A stretch of DNA of 64,000 nucleotides, taken from the NCBI GenBank assembly GCA_033030425.1, contig JAUFSD010000014.1, forward strand, positions 434,001-498,000. The letters run 5' to 3'. Source of the DNA: Verpa conica. Lineage: Eukaryota > Ascomycota > Pezizomycetes > Pezizales > Morchellaceae. The notes beneath the pieces were generated by a model that worked only from the letters and a program-made list of their open reading frames with translations, did not search any database and was not told the DNA's origin. How positions within the stretch are numbered: position 1 is the stretch's first letter; the number at the start of each line of letters is the position of its first letter. A program made the translations under genes and the position numbers. Of the stretch, positions 12,606 to 26,753 are shown piece by piece.

Positions 12606-13862
12606 AGCCTGTTCAATACATATATGATAAGTAAGAGAGCACAACCTTTAGAGAGTAGTGGTTCGACCCACCAGCATAACTTAAAATATTACCATAGGAT
12701 CCTGATGTTTAGATGACTGGTCTAAGAAGTCTGTGTTAATATAGCTGGAGTTTCGGAGGTGTACACTAAAAGATTCGGTCTAGCGTAATTGAAATTCCCC
12801 AAATCACTGGGCCGATCGAAATCCTCGTCATACACTACTCAGGATAACAGAGATTAGAGCTTTGTTTAAGAGTTTTGAGAAGAGACAAAATTCCTCGGTA
12901 CCTAGAATTAATTTAGGGGTTCGTATTTAGTAGGCTAGGTTTCTCTTATTAGCTATAAGATTCTATGATATAAAGTCCATCAGAAAGGGGGGGGGGGTGA
13001 GGTTTAGAAAGCTGCGATTTCACCTCTAACTCGAGAATAGAGTCCCCTAGTCCGTATCTCGATTAAGGAGGGGATGTACCTTGAAAAACATTTCAACTAC
13101 CTTGTAACCGCCGAAGTGCTAGAAGTGGATACTCGTTAGTATTACAGAACCTCTGATAACAGTAATACTAGATCTTCCGGCAATATTAACACTGATCCCC
13201 TAAATTATAGTGGGCCTTCCAACAACACTAAAACAAATACTAGCTCTACACGTAATACCTTCAATACTTATGGTGCTGTTTGGCTATCATCATGGACTGT
13301 CCAGAGAGTTTGCCTAAGGGCTTAAGGATAATGTTGGTGCTTATCCTCATATCTATGCTACGATTTGTATCATATTCTTCCTATTCTAACAAGGGTGTGG
13401 AAAGCTATGAGGTTTGATGGCCACAGAGGGATATAAAGCAAGTAAATGACTAGGATTAGTATTCGGGTCGATTCTTCCGCTGGCTATACCTTTTGCACTA
13501 TATCAAAAAATAAACGCCTGAAAATGAAAAATGAAAATGATAGGTGATAGGAGGGAAAGCGATAAATCAAACTACAAACTACCGCAACTTATTATAAGGA
13601 GGGAGATAGAAAACAAGCTTCAATGACAGATATTATTTGCTTCTCTGCTCTTCTCAGGGCATTCTCCCCTCAAATAATCTTATGGTATCTATAAAGAACC
13701 TATAAACCTAGGTATTAATAATAGAAATACTAGTAAAAGGAAATCCCCCCTCTAATGACTGTATCTAAGGTAAATGCCTATATAAGAGAACTCCAAACGC
13801 AAACAAAGGGAAATAAAAAGGAACGAAATTATATAAAACGAAAGGATATTCCCGCCAATACT
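12606..13862. other. Intergenic stretch upstream of the FMP27 stop
   Basis: Contains a G run of 11 near 12987-12997 and an Asn/Thr/Ser-coding-like patch at about 13150-13290 that is full of stops in its wider frame. A T-arm-like GTGGTTCGACCCAC at about 12658 has no matching tRNA body. No supported gene. Confidence 0.4.
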
Positions 13863-16800
13863 CTATGAAGGGCCACTACCAAACATCTTCTTCCCGAGGA
13901 GCATCATACCCTTCTTTTTGATGCTTTCTTCAGACTCATCAGCGATTCCATCCTTTTGTCTAGACATAGCAGCTAGATTTGAAAGATGGCGGCCAAGGGT
14001 ATTATTGAAGATGTTTCTCTATGTCTATTAGTACTATTTTTCTATACAAGTCACATTGGATAGAATGAAATGTCTTTTTTACCTTATCTTCCCCTTCTGA
14101 TGCGTCCTGCGTGCCCATAGGAGTTGAGCCTGTGGGTGGTGTGTAAAAGTTTGTTGTACCATTACTACCTGTAGAGCCCACAGTACTTACGGTCCTCATG
14201 GACATCGAAGAAAATGAAGACATTGAAGTTCCGGGTCTTGCAACTAGGGGTGGCCTAAGAAAACTATAAGATGTACTAGGTCTAGAAGCTATTGAATCAC
14301 GGGACGATAGCGTGAAATCTAGCGAGTCGTATCCATCACCCTCTGAATTGAAGTAGGTCACTGATGTCCCAAGCGAGCCGTTATTTGCCATCATCCGCTG
14401 TAGGTTTTGCTGGGGCTTGCTTGGTCGATGATGGGTGAGCTTATTTTGAAGAATGGCTCCGGTATGAGAAATGAGTGCCCGGATAATATCCTTTTTCAGC
14501 CGTATAGCTAGGTCGAGATTCGACCATGTCTTGTTCCGATATTCAAGCATGGGCATACGGAATACAAATTCATGGACATCTTCGATATTACTCTGGTCGC
14601 GGCCCTATAATAATCGTCAACCGCTGATCAATTTAATTAACCTAATAAACGATATACCTTGTAGCTCAAACACAAAACGACACTAGGAATCTTAATATAC
14701 GCCAATGTCATATAGTTCGATGCTCTTGACATCATCTGTGAGAGTTCATCAGATCTCTTTTCGCTCCGATCGCTAGTAGACCTATGGAAGATCTGCAATT
14801 TCTTGCTATTCTTGTCTAGTGGTGGTAGAATGGGTACAGGACCCTCGGCAGACCTTCGTGACTTAATCGAGAGAACTTCGACAGAAGATTTATGGGTTAG
14901 CGTTCGCGATGGCTTAAATCCGCGGAACATGCTACCCGCATTTGACGCTTTGAAGCTATTAGACCTAGGTTTGATCGATCCTGCAGACACTGGTCTGATA
15001 AGCTCTGGTTTATTATTATCGAGTGATAAAGTTGGCCTCAATCTCAATTCTACTGGCGAGGCGCCATCGCTCTTAGTTGATGAGCTATCGTCCATAGTAT
15101 GAGCTTCGCCTTCCATCTCATCGTCACTGTCGTCCGACCCTAATCCATCGGGAATGGGCTTCATAGAGTGGACTAGAAATGGTGAAAACCCGCCATTTTC
15201 GAAAGCGCTTGTACCAACACCCGGGAAAATATATTCAAAAATCTTGTCGCCAATCTCGCGCTCGAGTTGGATTTTTAGAGGGAATAAGTTAACCTCGAAA
15301 TGATCCATTACTGGTATACCAGCAATTGCTTCTAGCATGTGCCAATAAACGCGGAGAATCTTTGTTTGTCGTATTTCCGTCATGGTTCGCATTTGGTCGA
15401 AGAAGGGAGCAATCATTTCAGGATATACAGCATTCGGAAGAAGGTTGTATCCTCTCATCATTTCAACTTCTACGGTGTTGAAATTAGAGCCATCATTGTT
15501 GTCCATACGCTCATACCCAGCATTCTGGAGACGAATGTCCATAAGAGGATCCTGCTTCTCACGAAGCAGGCGCCAAACAATTTCCGAGGCCGATAGATAC
15601 CACCGTAGGATACCAGTAGCTTGAGATGATCTATCATCGTATTTCCGTTGAGCGGTGGTGATGGCCTTCATCATGAAGAAAAGCTCTTCTTCACAGCTTG
15701 CCAGATCTTCATCAACCGAAACTCGGCCTTTCCAACCTTCAATATCCAGATTTCGGGAGTTGATTTCGAAGTAAGTTTTGATATCTTCAAGTTGATGGAT
15801 CCTGGTTTGTAACCCTTCTACCATTTCCGGAGCTCCCGTTAAATCACTGAAGTCAGAGGCGAGCATTATCTTTTCCAGCTTCTCGCTACGAAGTTTCTCT
15901 AAAGGCTCGGAGTACAATAGGAGATCAAGAACTATGATGTACATCGCAAAGTACTGGGACGAATCGCATGCTGCTTCTACCCTCGGGAAATCCACCCAGA
16001 CATGATCAATCCGGCGTTCTTCGTCAATAGGCCCACCCTTAGCATTCAAAGTTCCAGTCTCCATATCACTCACTTGGTCGCTATATTTCAGACGAAGTGA
16101 ATTATATTTATCGTATCTTAGTGTGGCAGAAGTTCTTTCGACAACACGAGAGAACCCAACGGGTAAGTTCCGGAAGTCGAACATACTCTCGAGTGGCACC
16201 CAAGGAGGCCATGAAGAGTTAGATGGAGCACCGTACCGATTAGCCGAGTGGAGGGACATTGAGTGTGGTGCGAAATCTTGCCGCTGGGAGACAAAGAACT
16301 GTGTGTTCTCAAGATTTAGTGCGAACCGACGCTGTACCAACCCACTAACATCATCTCCAATCCTATCCCTATCCATGATAGACACAACTTTCAACTGCAT
16401 ACCTTGAGCGGCTACCAATACAGCAGCACCCTTATTCTTCTCACTTTGCAGCTGGATTTGAGGTGCAATAAGTCGAATATGGTAACTATTCTGCGGTACA
16501 TACTCCTCAGAAACATCTCCAGTCAGATCTTCTCTGTGAAGTTTCGCTGCAGCTTGGTCCATGCTCTTCCCGCCGCTAGGCTTCTCATCAGCAACAACGA
16601 ACTTCTCCTCGCTTCTTAATAGTTCTTGTATGCGGGCATTGAGTTCATCATCACTTTGATTGTTGGGTGTCGAAGAAGGCCCTGAATTGGTATACTCATC
16701 AGCGGTAGATGCTGATGACGTCTCTTTCCCAGTATGCTTCTGCTCCTCTACGATATCAAGAATAAACTTGACCGCTCGGCGAGACATATAGTACACAAAA

Positions 16801-19800
16801 CCACGTCTCTGGCTGACTTGATGAATATACTTTAGGATTATATTCCTCAACGAGTTGTTCCACTTCGCCTGCATATTGTGGACAATAAAACGGTTATCAA
16901 AGTCACTGATGTAGTCGAAGGGAGAGTTTTCCATCCCAAGCATTTCAGAATCTGTGTCCGATCCTTCTGTACCGTCTATGTCTGGAGTACCACTCATAGT
17001 AGCCCTGTCGTTATCTAACTTGCTAGACATCCGTCGTAGCATGGTCTGAAGGAAATTAAGCTTGTTGAATAGGATCGAACTCTGTTCAATAAGTTTTTCA
17101 GACTATAGTAGTTATGTTAGCCATACAATATCGAATCCAAGACTTAGGCCAGCCTACCTCTTGCTTAAGATTTACATCTTCAGGATTTAGTCTCAACGAT
17201 TGGGCAAGATTATCTAAGGCCTCCTTATTTTTGTGAATTTGCTGATTCACCTTTTCAAGCCGGGCTTGAACAAGACCACATTGAATCTCGCGAGGATCTA
17301 CCTCAATCATTAGTTGTTGACAACTTTCGTATAAGAACTTAACTTACCATTATTTTCCGACATGAGACAATCATGCGTAGGCTCATTCCCGAATGGACTA
17401 GCAGAGCACACGCCTCCAAGGCCTGAGCCTGAGTCACAATGATCAGTCTGTCTAAAATATGTAAACCTTGGAGTATAGGCCAATGGCATTATCTTCGTCT
17501 TTGGTGTCTTATTGCTAGGTAAAACCCAATCGAGCTCGACAAAATCGTCCATGTCAATCCAAGAATAATCACCATCGGGTATGGTGAACTGCGACATATC
17601 ACCCGAATACCTGATAGTACCTTCTGCCAAGTTTAGCGGTGTCTCAGTCGCCTGCTTCATCAGTTCATCTGCAGTGGCTCCAATAATAACGGCTGACACA
17701 GCTCTGATATCCGCAGAATGGAAATCAAGCTCAGCTTGGTTGATCCTCATAGTAGTACTCTGTCCAATATCTTCACGCCTCTGATGAATATCAACCATGA
17801 AACTGTCAAGCTTAGCCTTAAGACCAGTTGCAGCAACAACATCAATCCCTGCTTCATCCTTGTCATTATGTTTGTATATATGACTGATGAAGAGCGGAGA
17901 CAAGCAGAGTTTATATTTGATAGTGGCAAGATGCCTTCCAAACTTCTTATTTGACTTCTCCAGGCCAGGCCATAAAGGACCCTGGCGTATAGGGAGTGAC
18001 ATAACACCCGAGAAGAGACCCCACCAGGAAAAGAAATGCGTGAAGAACCTTGGGGTGAGATGAATAGTGTTGTAGCTTGTTGATGGCTTCGTGTTAGATG
18101 GTGACCAGTCACGATCGAGCGGTGATAGAATTGACAAGGACATATGAATATGATGACTTCGGAAGCCCCGAAAAGCGTCGTACTCCTCTCCAGGTAGAGC
18201 TTTAGCATAATAAGGTGTCTTTAGGGAAATGTCGTAATGAGGTTTAAATTCGAAAGATCTCTCCACCTGGCCATCCGCTCCCATGAACTCTTGTTCAAAC
18301 ATGAGTCCGACCAACCACCGCACCTTTCCTGAGAGCTTCATTATAACCTTCTTGAACATTGCCGCACTTTCAAATGCACTCAGGCTATACACACTCTTGT
18401 TCTCAGCGGGAGCCAAAGTATCGAATTCATTCCGTACTTGATGTGTAAAATCCGGAACAGCAAGCAGGTACTCCTCGCTGTCGACTTTCATGAATTCCCT
18501 TGGGTCTTCGGATCTACCGATTTCACAGCGCACATCGCCTCTCCAGCACATAACAAAGCCAGCCCCATCACCCACAATTTGGTACGGATCACGAGAACCT
18601 ACAAACATTATTAGTATCACTTCAAGGTTAAGGATGGAGCTACATGGAGTATACCTTTTAAGGTAACATGAACATCACCATCCCCTTTCCACGCAACACT
18701 CATATGTGAATGCAGCACCAACCTAATCTTATCCCAAAACCCAGTCCTTTCACTCGGGTCGAAATGCGGCTTCGTAAACGTCTCGAATACCATCATCATA
18801 TCCTGAATTGCTGGCTGATAAGAAGTACACCATGTAACCCTCGTCGCGTACGAAGTATTGATTGCAATATCAAAATCTGAATAACTCTTCACTGCGGCAA
18901 CTGTACGTCTCACATCGATCGCAAATCCGCCTTCTGACACGCCAGAGCCCGCTGACGGCGGAATGATATTTACCTTACAGTGTCGTATTGATTCATGGCC
19001 ACTCAATTCCTCCCCTATGACAAAGTCTGCTTTCAGAGCCCATGCAGGTACACGCGCTGACTGTGATGCTCTGACGCGGGGGACGTGGATAAATGGTAGC
19101 GGGTAGTCTCTTAGTAGTACCCTCGCCTCGCTGAAATCCAGCTTAATACTAATTGGTACCAGCAATGCAAATTGAGTATTCTCCGGCAGGCCTTTTCCAA
19201 CCCGATGCATAAATTTTGGTAGCTCCTCCATAGCAAAACTTGGCTTATCAATAACTAACTCCACGTCACTGAGGAACCCAGTCAAAAGTGCAGGTCGCAT
19301 AGGAAGCCCAAGAATATTCTCGCTCTCATCGACATCAGTCGAAATTTCATCACGCCCATAAAAAGCCTCCCGAGAGTCCTTCGTCTTAGAACTATAATAA
19401 TCCTGAGCCCATTTCATTCGCTTAATCCATGCAGTCGAATTATGCTCCTGGAGTCTTTCCCGAGCATCCTCGATAGAAACCTGTGCCTCATCAGAAGGCC
19501 CAGGAGCTCCTCCCTGATTATGCCGCATTGCCTCCCTCCCGCGGTGAGATGACTTCGGTCTAGCGGCTTCTGGTGACTCGGACCGCATATTTGTATCTGG
19601 TTTCCAAGTTTTACTACGCCCTCTAAACATTGATGATCCCCCGTTAGCTGTCTTGGGTGGCACCGGCATGTTCCTAGAAGTTTCCCATGATCTCCTCCTT
19701 TCATTCTCCTTCATCTTTTTCACCTTCGCATCGAATGCGGCCTCTCTTGCAAGTCGCTTCTTCTGTTCTGACAGACCTAGCCGGTAGATAATTCCAAGTT

Positions 19801-22800
19801 GTGTCTCGAACGGGTCATCCTCGAGCTCCAAGAGCAGTGCCTTGGTACGCAGAGAAACCCTAGGAACCTTACTGGCTTTTACGGACTTTTTGTCCAGGAT
19901 ATAATCGTTCGTACCCGTTCTAAAGCGGTGATGCATCTGTTGACTCGCTTTTGCAGTGTTGATAATATTATCAGTCACTTTATACAATATAAGTTGATGC
20001 GGTATCGCCAACCGGATCGCATCAGCCGAGATATCAACTGATTTCTGCTCCGTCACATTCTCACCAGTCTTTCTTATCCCTTGACGTAAATTGACCTGAA
20101 GGTGTCTCAAACTGATGAGTCGAGCCCAGGTTTCTGTCACCTTCGGTGATTCTGCATATAATCTCACATTCTTTGCCTTGAGTGATGGAGGTCCCCATTT
20201 ATGACGACGGGCATCAAGGCCAAATACATCCAACATCATAGGAGGGTCATCAGGCATGCTCGCCTTAATACGAACATGGTGGATCTTCAGGTCCATGTTA
20301 ACGTGCTCAGGCGATTCCGAGAGTGGACTGTCAATCATCTCAATTCCTCCTAAAGGCCCCGTGCTGAAATTGTCCGGGGTCTTTGTAAACTTGTTAGAGT
20401 CCTCTCCTGACCTTGAAGTTCCACCAAACGCCTCCTGAAGAACTTTAGTAGCGACAATCACAGTATAGTGCCGATATAGTGAGTAGTTGAAGAAGAATGA
20501 TTTCGCATGTGAGCTAATATGCAATGTCGGTCCATCGATATCGGTCGAGGTCGAGAACGAGATATCAAACATCGGGATGTTCAAAAACGGATCCTGCTCC
20601 CAAGAATCCTCGGAGTCCACCATGAATCCCTCTAGACCTCTAGTATGAAACGTCAATTTCCTCCCATCAGTAGGATTCTTCAAAGCCGCTGCAGGTGGTA
20701 ATTTCGATCCTCTTGTATCATCTGGGGTGAGAATCCTGGACGTAATCCGCCTCCGTGGTGGCGGTCGGTACCGCTCATCACTTTTCCGACCCCTATATTC
20801 GATTGTCCAAGAGTCCAACTGGAGTGCAGCTCCACGTGTAAAGCCGGATATCTCCTCGTCTATACCAGCAATTTCCATACTAAAATCTTTCCCTTCTAAC
20901 CTAAAGTGCTCGACCCACGTAGGGAGGCGACGGAGGAAGTTCGGAGTCTCAGAAGTCCGTGGTCTATGGAGCTTGTCAGGTTTAACACCCCTGTGGAATT
21001 GTCCAACCATCTGCTTGATGCCCTGTACAATCTCCGAGCGTACAAGACGGAGAGAAAAGGTTTCGAGATACGCATGAGCAGTAACTTGGATTTCCGGGAA
21101 TGCATTAGCATGCACCCTAATTTCGAGCGCATCTGTTTGCAAAAGATCATGCTTCTCCCCGGAAAATCCTTGGTAGTAAAGATGATGCGATGTAATCCGA
21201 AATGAGCATGAAAGGGAGTAATGGTTCTCCCCCTCCGCCTCATGCGATGAATCTGCAACTGCAGAGATTGATGACATACTTGAAATAAGCATATCCGTAT
21301 CCCCGGCCGCTTTCCGTTCTAGATCAGTTGGGAATACGGATATCCGAATTACAGGCTCATGGACTGAAAAGTTTATGCTTGCTTTCGGTAGGAGCTTTGA
21401 AATAAAAGAAGGTTTTCCGGCGGAGCCGGAAGAGGTTTTACGGGATTTGGTTTGGGTAAATGCTAACAGAATGGGTAAATGTCTAGGCTCGAGATCTATT
21501 GAAGGGGATGTGACAACCATGTTGGCGAAGAGCATATTGGCATTACGATCAGATTCGACTACTTTCTCGCTCATTTGAATGAATTTTGATGGGAGTGTGG
21601 TTTTAGTGGTTACAGTGACCATCGGAATATAGAGGATCTTGTCTTGCCGGGCGCCATCGTCGACACTAACGGAAATAGAAATTGCAGCCAGGAGGGCTTG
21701 GTGGGCGATGTCTTCTGGAGAGAAATACCTATATGGTCAATTGTTTAGTATATTTTTATTATCGTAGGGAGTAGCATGCTTACATGCGATGCGCAGGCGA
21801 CTTCTGATCCAAACGGTGAATATCCATACCCAGCTCCTTCATACCCACAACAACCTGCAATGGCTTTCCGCAAGGCTGAATCCTTGTAACACCCTTCGAA
21901 ACGACAAGGTACCCAATTGCAAACTGTACTTCCTTCAATCCTATTAACAAAGACTGTACAAACTCTTTCGATTCTCCTACGGCTCCTACGAGTTTTTCCG
22001 GTTGACCCCCAGACGATGACAGTTCCTCCATGAGTGTGTCTAGCGACACCCCCGAGGTCTTCGATTTCGATTTCCTGCCGTTCGGCTTCTTTATCTGCTG
22101 TAGCTTCGCATAAGAGCCGAGAATCTGATCGAGTGGGAGGCTAATCTTTCCAAACTTAATGGAAATTGCAGCATCTAGGATTCCATCCGCTTCCTCTTCT
22201 AGAACACCGTAGACATTAAACATGCAATGGTCCATGAGCTCAATCGGGTCCTTTTTTTTCTTGTGGAAGAACAGCATGCTCCTAGCAGTAAACATCCACT
22301 CAATAGGCTTCTGGTTCTCCTTGAGATCCTGACAGTGGTCAAACATCCGGTTCCGATCGGTCTTTTGTCGAGTATCCACCATTGTCGTCATACTATTGAC
22401 CTGAACGCTCCCCACATCATGGATGTTCAGGGTTGTATTCGTGAATATTATATCTACCATCTGCAGCCACTTAACCAGTCTATGTAACTTCTTCAGCTTC
22501 TCCCGTAGCTTCGCTGCTCCTTCTCGTGACTTTCCCCCTAGGCATGCACCTTCAAAGGCTACACCATTCTCTTTATCTTTCTTAAGAGTATCTTTCCCCC
22601 CACGCCCCTTCCCATTACGATGATCAGGCTCATCGAAGTCGTTATCTTCTCCCTCTTCCATCTTCTTGATATCCACAAACAAAGCTAAATCAGACACGAC
22701 GATAGAAATCCATGTAGGTTGGGAAAACGTCGGCCTATGTAGTAGCAGCCCTAGCTTCCGAACCTCGATCTTAACTCCGTTGGTGGGCTCATAGTTGATC

Positions 22801-22940
22801 CGTTTAAATGAAAAGTACCCGATCCGTTGAATAGAGACCCCTGTGAGGATTCGTAGAATAGCGAATAGGACAAAGGTGGCTAGATATACGACTACTATGA
22901 CACCTAGTACGAACGTTGGGAAGTGGTACGCGGTGGCCAT
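13863..22940 (-). CDS. FMP27: FMP27/Hobbit bridge-like lipid-transfer protein
   Basis: A giant membrane-contact-site protein that forms a long hydrophobic groove for bulk phospholipid transfer at ER contact sites (yeast Fmp27/Hob, animal Hobbit/BLTP2, plant SABRE). The start at 22940 gives an N-terminal transmembrane anchor (residues about 8-32, FVLGVIVVVYLATFVLFAIL). The chorein-like region with ISIQ..YFSF.RINYE follows, then the Fmp27 GFWDK segment near 18750 (TGFWDKIRLVLHSHMSVAWK), SPY/RGDVRCEIG-like sequence near 18590-18540, and a WPPW-containing C-terminal region near 16200. Seven exons: 22940-about 21786, about 21726-18655, about 18603-17348, about 17286-17154, about 17102-14659, about 14605-14083, 14018-13863. 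They join in frame through short introns with CTAAC/CTAAT branch sites. Total about 2,900 residues, normal for the family. No break was found. Confidence 0.92.
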
Positions 22941-24524
22941 TTGTGAAGGTATTCTTTTTCTGGTATCACCTCTGGGGCTCCTCCCCTACTCCCTACTCTC
23001 TCCCTTCCTTGACTACCCTCGCGCAAGTCCAGTACGTACGCCTCGCGTGCCAAGTCAGAGAATCTGTGAACGAATCTGTTTGTTGTGTTAAACGTTTTCT
23101 CCCATGCTTTGTTTTTAGGTACTGCGCCGGAAAAAAAACAAAAGTAAACAAGATAAGTAGGGAGTGAGCTTATTACGTTTTGTATACTGAATATGGGGGC
23201 TGCGTTGCGTTGAGAGACGATGATCTCGAGTCTCGTGTGGTTGCTATGTAGGATTCCGGACCCAAGATGCAGGGGGAGTAGAATACACGAAAGGAAGTCA
23301 AGGAACACCGATAATTCTACCTGAGAACACGGCAAGATATACCCTGCTACTAGGATGTGCAACGCGCAGGTATTTATTCATCTACAGACAGAAATGTATA
23401 TGACCCGCGGAGAATAGCCGCATGCTGAGCCACCGCCTCCTATGTAACACCTTTATGCACCCCCTCGGCGTTGTTCATTGTTTCACTCAGTGCCAGTATG
23501 CGATGCGTACTAAGCTCTAATCCACTATCGGCTAGGGCAGTGCAACTCCGAGAAAACTTTTCACAAGAGTTGTCCTCACATTTTCCGCTTCATGATCTAT
23601 TAAATTGTTTCCCTTCTGGCCACTACGCAAGGGGAGGATATGGTATTCTCTCTACACTATGAAACATCTGTTGTCAGCTCCTTTCACTCAAATGCGTGTC
23701 AGTGCAGTGCAGCTTCTTGGCGTACTGCGAAAACGTAAATAGCCCCGAGAAGTTAGATGTCATTTGAGCCACTGGTTAGTAGTTAACCGACCCTGAAGCA
23801 GCGAGTCTTGGCGAATATATCATTTGACCCTGTATCATAGGTTTCGAGTGACTACACTAATATCTATAGACTAACAATGATATGTCGTCCAATGGCCTGA
23901 GAGCTTGCTAGGGATACAGGATCTCTCCCGCACGCACAGAAATTAAATGTCTAGGAAACAGATCTAGGTGCTTTGTGAAGGGGCTCTAGAATGTCGTCTA
24001 TCTTACGAGTAAGAATTGTGCTAACTTCCCCCTAAAAATATTATACTGAAGTAAATTAGTTTGGTGTTTATTTTATTTTTATTTTATTACTATTATATGA
24101 CATAGACTTTAGCTCTCATAGGGTATGAAGCGGAATTGATCATAAACTATCACTCGATTATTATGCGCTACGAACTATCGGAATTATTAAAGGTAGACAA
24201 CGAATATACCTCCTACTTAGAGGACCAGTATTCTAAGTACTTCCACAGTCTTTAAGTATATTTACCTAACAGCGTGAGCCTTCTCCGCCATAAATACCTA
24301 AAACATGGTCGAGTCTAGACTATATTTATTTAGGCATTTGATGATATCTCGGAATGATAATGGAACTACGCAACGTACATGTACTTGACCTACAAGGAGA
24401 CCACAGTCACATAAATAATTATATAAAAACCGACAAAAGTGTAGAGTAAAAAAGTTGCATCACGACTTGTTTGGCGGGTTATGTGGTTGCAGCCTCATTC
24501 AGGGATTGTGTTAATGAACGCCTA
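22941..24524. other. Upstream region of FMP27 and spacer
   Basis: The first about 400 bp presumably hold the FMP27 promoter and 5' UTR. Beyond that I see only AT-rich spacer with a T/A-rich patch at about 24060-24105. No supported gene. Confidence 0.45.
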
Positions 24525-24665
24525 TCCCATAACCCGGTGGAAATTCTGTCCACCTAAAGTGGCGGTGGCTCAACGTATAGTGGCCTATGAAAGGAATAGA
24601 AGCCTGGGTCTAGTCACAGAATCTTGGTCCTTACCGAAAAGGGGTAGTTTCTCCAGGTTATGGGA
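24525..24665. repeat. Short MITE, family D, copy 1
   Basis: 141 bp with ends TCCCATAACCCGG and the imperfect reverse complement CCAGGTTATGGGA, flanked by TA on both sides. The interior shares GTGGCGGTGGCT with the copy at 30751-30875. The TA duplication and TIR style suggest Tc1/mariner mobilisation. Confidence 0.75.
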
Positions 24666-24712
24666 TACTACATACATGTAGTTGAAAAATTAAATTAGAA
24701 TAAGGGTACAAA

Positions 24713-24905
24713 GGTTCACCTAGGTAGGGTTGCGGCAGCCATCAACACAACAGAGGCCGGTTTTGAAGAGATCCAAGGTGCTAATAGCAGGTATAGGGCT
24801 ACTGGGGCCTTTGTTAGATATTTTGTATTTCTAAAAGAATGGTTTGTGGTTGTTGTGGGTTGGGGTTTGAGTACATGTATGTTTGTGGGGTTGGCCGTTG
24901 CTGCG
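24713..24905. repeat. Partial copy of MITE family A
   Basis: GGTTCACCTAGGTAGGGTTGC at its start matches the left arm of the element at 8202-8487 (CACCTAGGTAGCGTTGC) and continues into similar CAxCACAAC sequence. No clear right arm was found, so it is probably truncated. The right border is approximate. Confidence 0.45.
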
Positions 24906-25210
24906 AGCCATTTGTAAGTATATTCTCCAACAAACCTTTTAACTCTAGACAGAAAGGAACAGTAAACACAGTCCTGAAGCAAAAGCCACATATACGTACA
25001 AGTCAAGCACCGGCAGCCCAGCAGCCGTACCCATACATAGACTAAGATAGAAACTAAAGCTAGCTACATGTACTTAAGATACCTTTGTAGGGGGTTTATA
25101 CGACTATATGTATGTAGATTATTAGGAAAGAGTAATAACCAGGTATAATCTTAGGTATTTATGAATTTTTATGTTTACTTATGTATACTTCTGTTGATTT
25201 CCCGTTAGAA

Positions 25211-26123
25211 TTATTTCTTTGGTGATTCAATTGCCTGCTGCCCTAGCTTCATCTTCTCTAACCTCTCAATCTCCTCATTCGTAATCGCTAGATCTGCCTC
25301 TACGACCAATAGCTTCTGCTTTAACATATTCTCATACTCCTCAGTCGTCAACCTCGTTATTGGGCTCCATTTAGAGCGCATAGCACGATCCCAAAAACCT
25401 AATGGTGTTGCTTTCTCTCGTTCTTGTATAACGGAATTTGTGTGGTGCAAGTCGGCAAAGTTGTAGAGTGACTGTCCTGAGATACCGATGAGCCCCCAGA
25501 CCAGGGCACCGGGGAAGACGGATCGAGGTTTGCCTATTCTAGTCAGAAGGCGTTGGTAGAGCAGGTCAAGTCGGGGGACAATAAAGATAAAGCAGGAATT
25601 ACAGCAAAGTTTTGGTATCTTAAGTCGATTTTATGGTGATTCTCGTAGTATTTCTCTCACAATTACCTCATATCTCTCATATGGAGGGGGGTCTATACCA
25701 AGTGCAAGGGCAACAAAGCTCCCAGAGACAGCTCCAGCCGTACCACTAACATAAACCTTCTCTTTTGGGTGCATGATAGGTGTCTCAGGGTCCTGTAGAG
25801 CCCTAACCATAGATTCTCTGACAGCTAGGAAAAATCAGGTCTAAGTTCAGGAATTCGTACAAGAAGAGCCTTACACACCCCAGTATGTTCCCCCTAAAAG
25901 GGCAGAATTGACCCCCGTGAGCACTGAGAAAAGCCCTACTGTAGTGCTACCTCGAAGTATTGCGTTGGCTCCACCAACTATCATGCCCGCCGCTCCTGTG
26001 AGGTTGGATTGTAAGCTAGTGAGTGGTCTTAGGCAGGTGGAATGACGGACCGGCTACTGCCCCCACTCTGAAGGCAGAGCTGAAGATTGGGTTTATTACG
26101 TGAGTATCTGAGGGGGTTTTCAT
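25211..26123 (-). CDS. Tim17/Tim22-family mitochondrial membrane protein
   Basis: Four exons (26123-26051, 25995-25879, 25824-25699, 25533-25211) join in frame to 212 residues. Residues about 18-135 form Gly/Ala-rich membrane segments with GxxxG packing (AAGMIVGGANAILRG, GLFSVLTGVNSALLGG, VSGTAGAVSGSFVALALG, GALVWGLIGISGQ). This is the pattern of the Tim17/Tim22/Tim23 family, which also includes complex I subunit NDUFA11/B14.7. The tail (about 150-212) is soluble, with WSPITRLTTEEYENMLKQK and a short coiled coil ending IERLEKMKLG. The length fits a complex-I accessory or an orphan fungal Tim17-domain protein rather than a core translocase, but I cannot decide between these. The intron 1 donor (GTCCGT) is unusual but keeps the frame. 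The gene is divergent from eIF4B, 630 bp away. Confidence 0.72.
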
Positions 26124-26753
26124 CGCTCGTTACTGTGATGCGGTGGGTAGTCTTGGTATCGAGGAAGCGTGGAGAAGTAGATGTATCACTGCTATCACAT
26201 TCATTTATGTTCTCAATTCTCGTTACCCCAAGCCGTACAGGGCATTAAATCCCCTAACCCTAAACCTGTATCATTTTTTTGCTAATTGGTCCTCAATTGA
26301 GGCTCTCCCAAGGACTGGATGTACCTGTCTACTTTTAGAATGTATTTCTCGCACAGGTTATCTGGGTGTAGCATATTTTCTGATCAAGCCTCTCTTGTGT
26401 TCTAGGTAAACGTGAATCAAATAGCCGCATGTCAAAGGTCTTACGTTGTCTGAGTGTTGTCTGTCCCTTTTTTCTTTTTTCACTTTTCTCTCTACTGACT
26501 CGCTGACTGCTGGTGCCCTCTCTCATCCCAGCTCCCCACAACCACCACCTAAATCTTTTTCTCCCACAATAACCTTCCCACTTCCCACTCAATAGAACCT
26601 CACCCGTTCTGCCCCTCCCCCGCACCCGCAAACCCAACGCCTAGATAAACACAGAATTTCTCACTGCTAGAGGCTCTCAGTTCCTTTAGCTTACCAATCT
26701 TCTGCCAGCAAGCGCGCTTTCTACTTTAAAGCGCGTTCGCTGCTACCACAATC
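26124..26753. promoter_or_regulatory. Divergent promoter region, Tim17-like gene and eIF4B
   Basis: The part next to eIF4B is strongly pyrimidine-rich on the plus strand (about 26455-26620, TC and CCCC tracts), as is common upstream of highly expressed fungal translation genes. No precise factor site was assigned. Confidence 0.45.

Noticed and set aside
12640..12690. T-arm-like GTGGTTCGACCCAC
   Set aside because: No A box or acceptor stem in reach.
14002..22940. Several separate genes along the FMP27 region
   Set aside because: The frames join across canonical introns into one FMP27/Hobbit protein.
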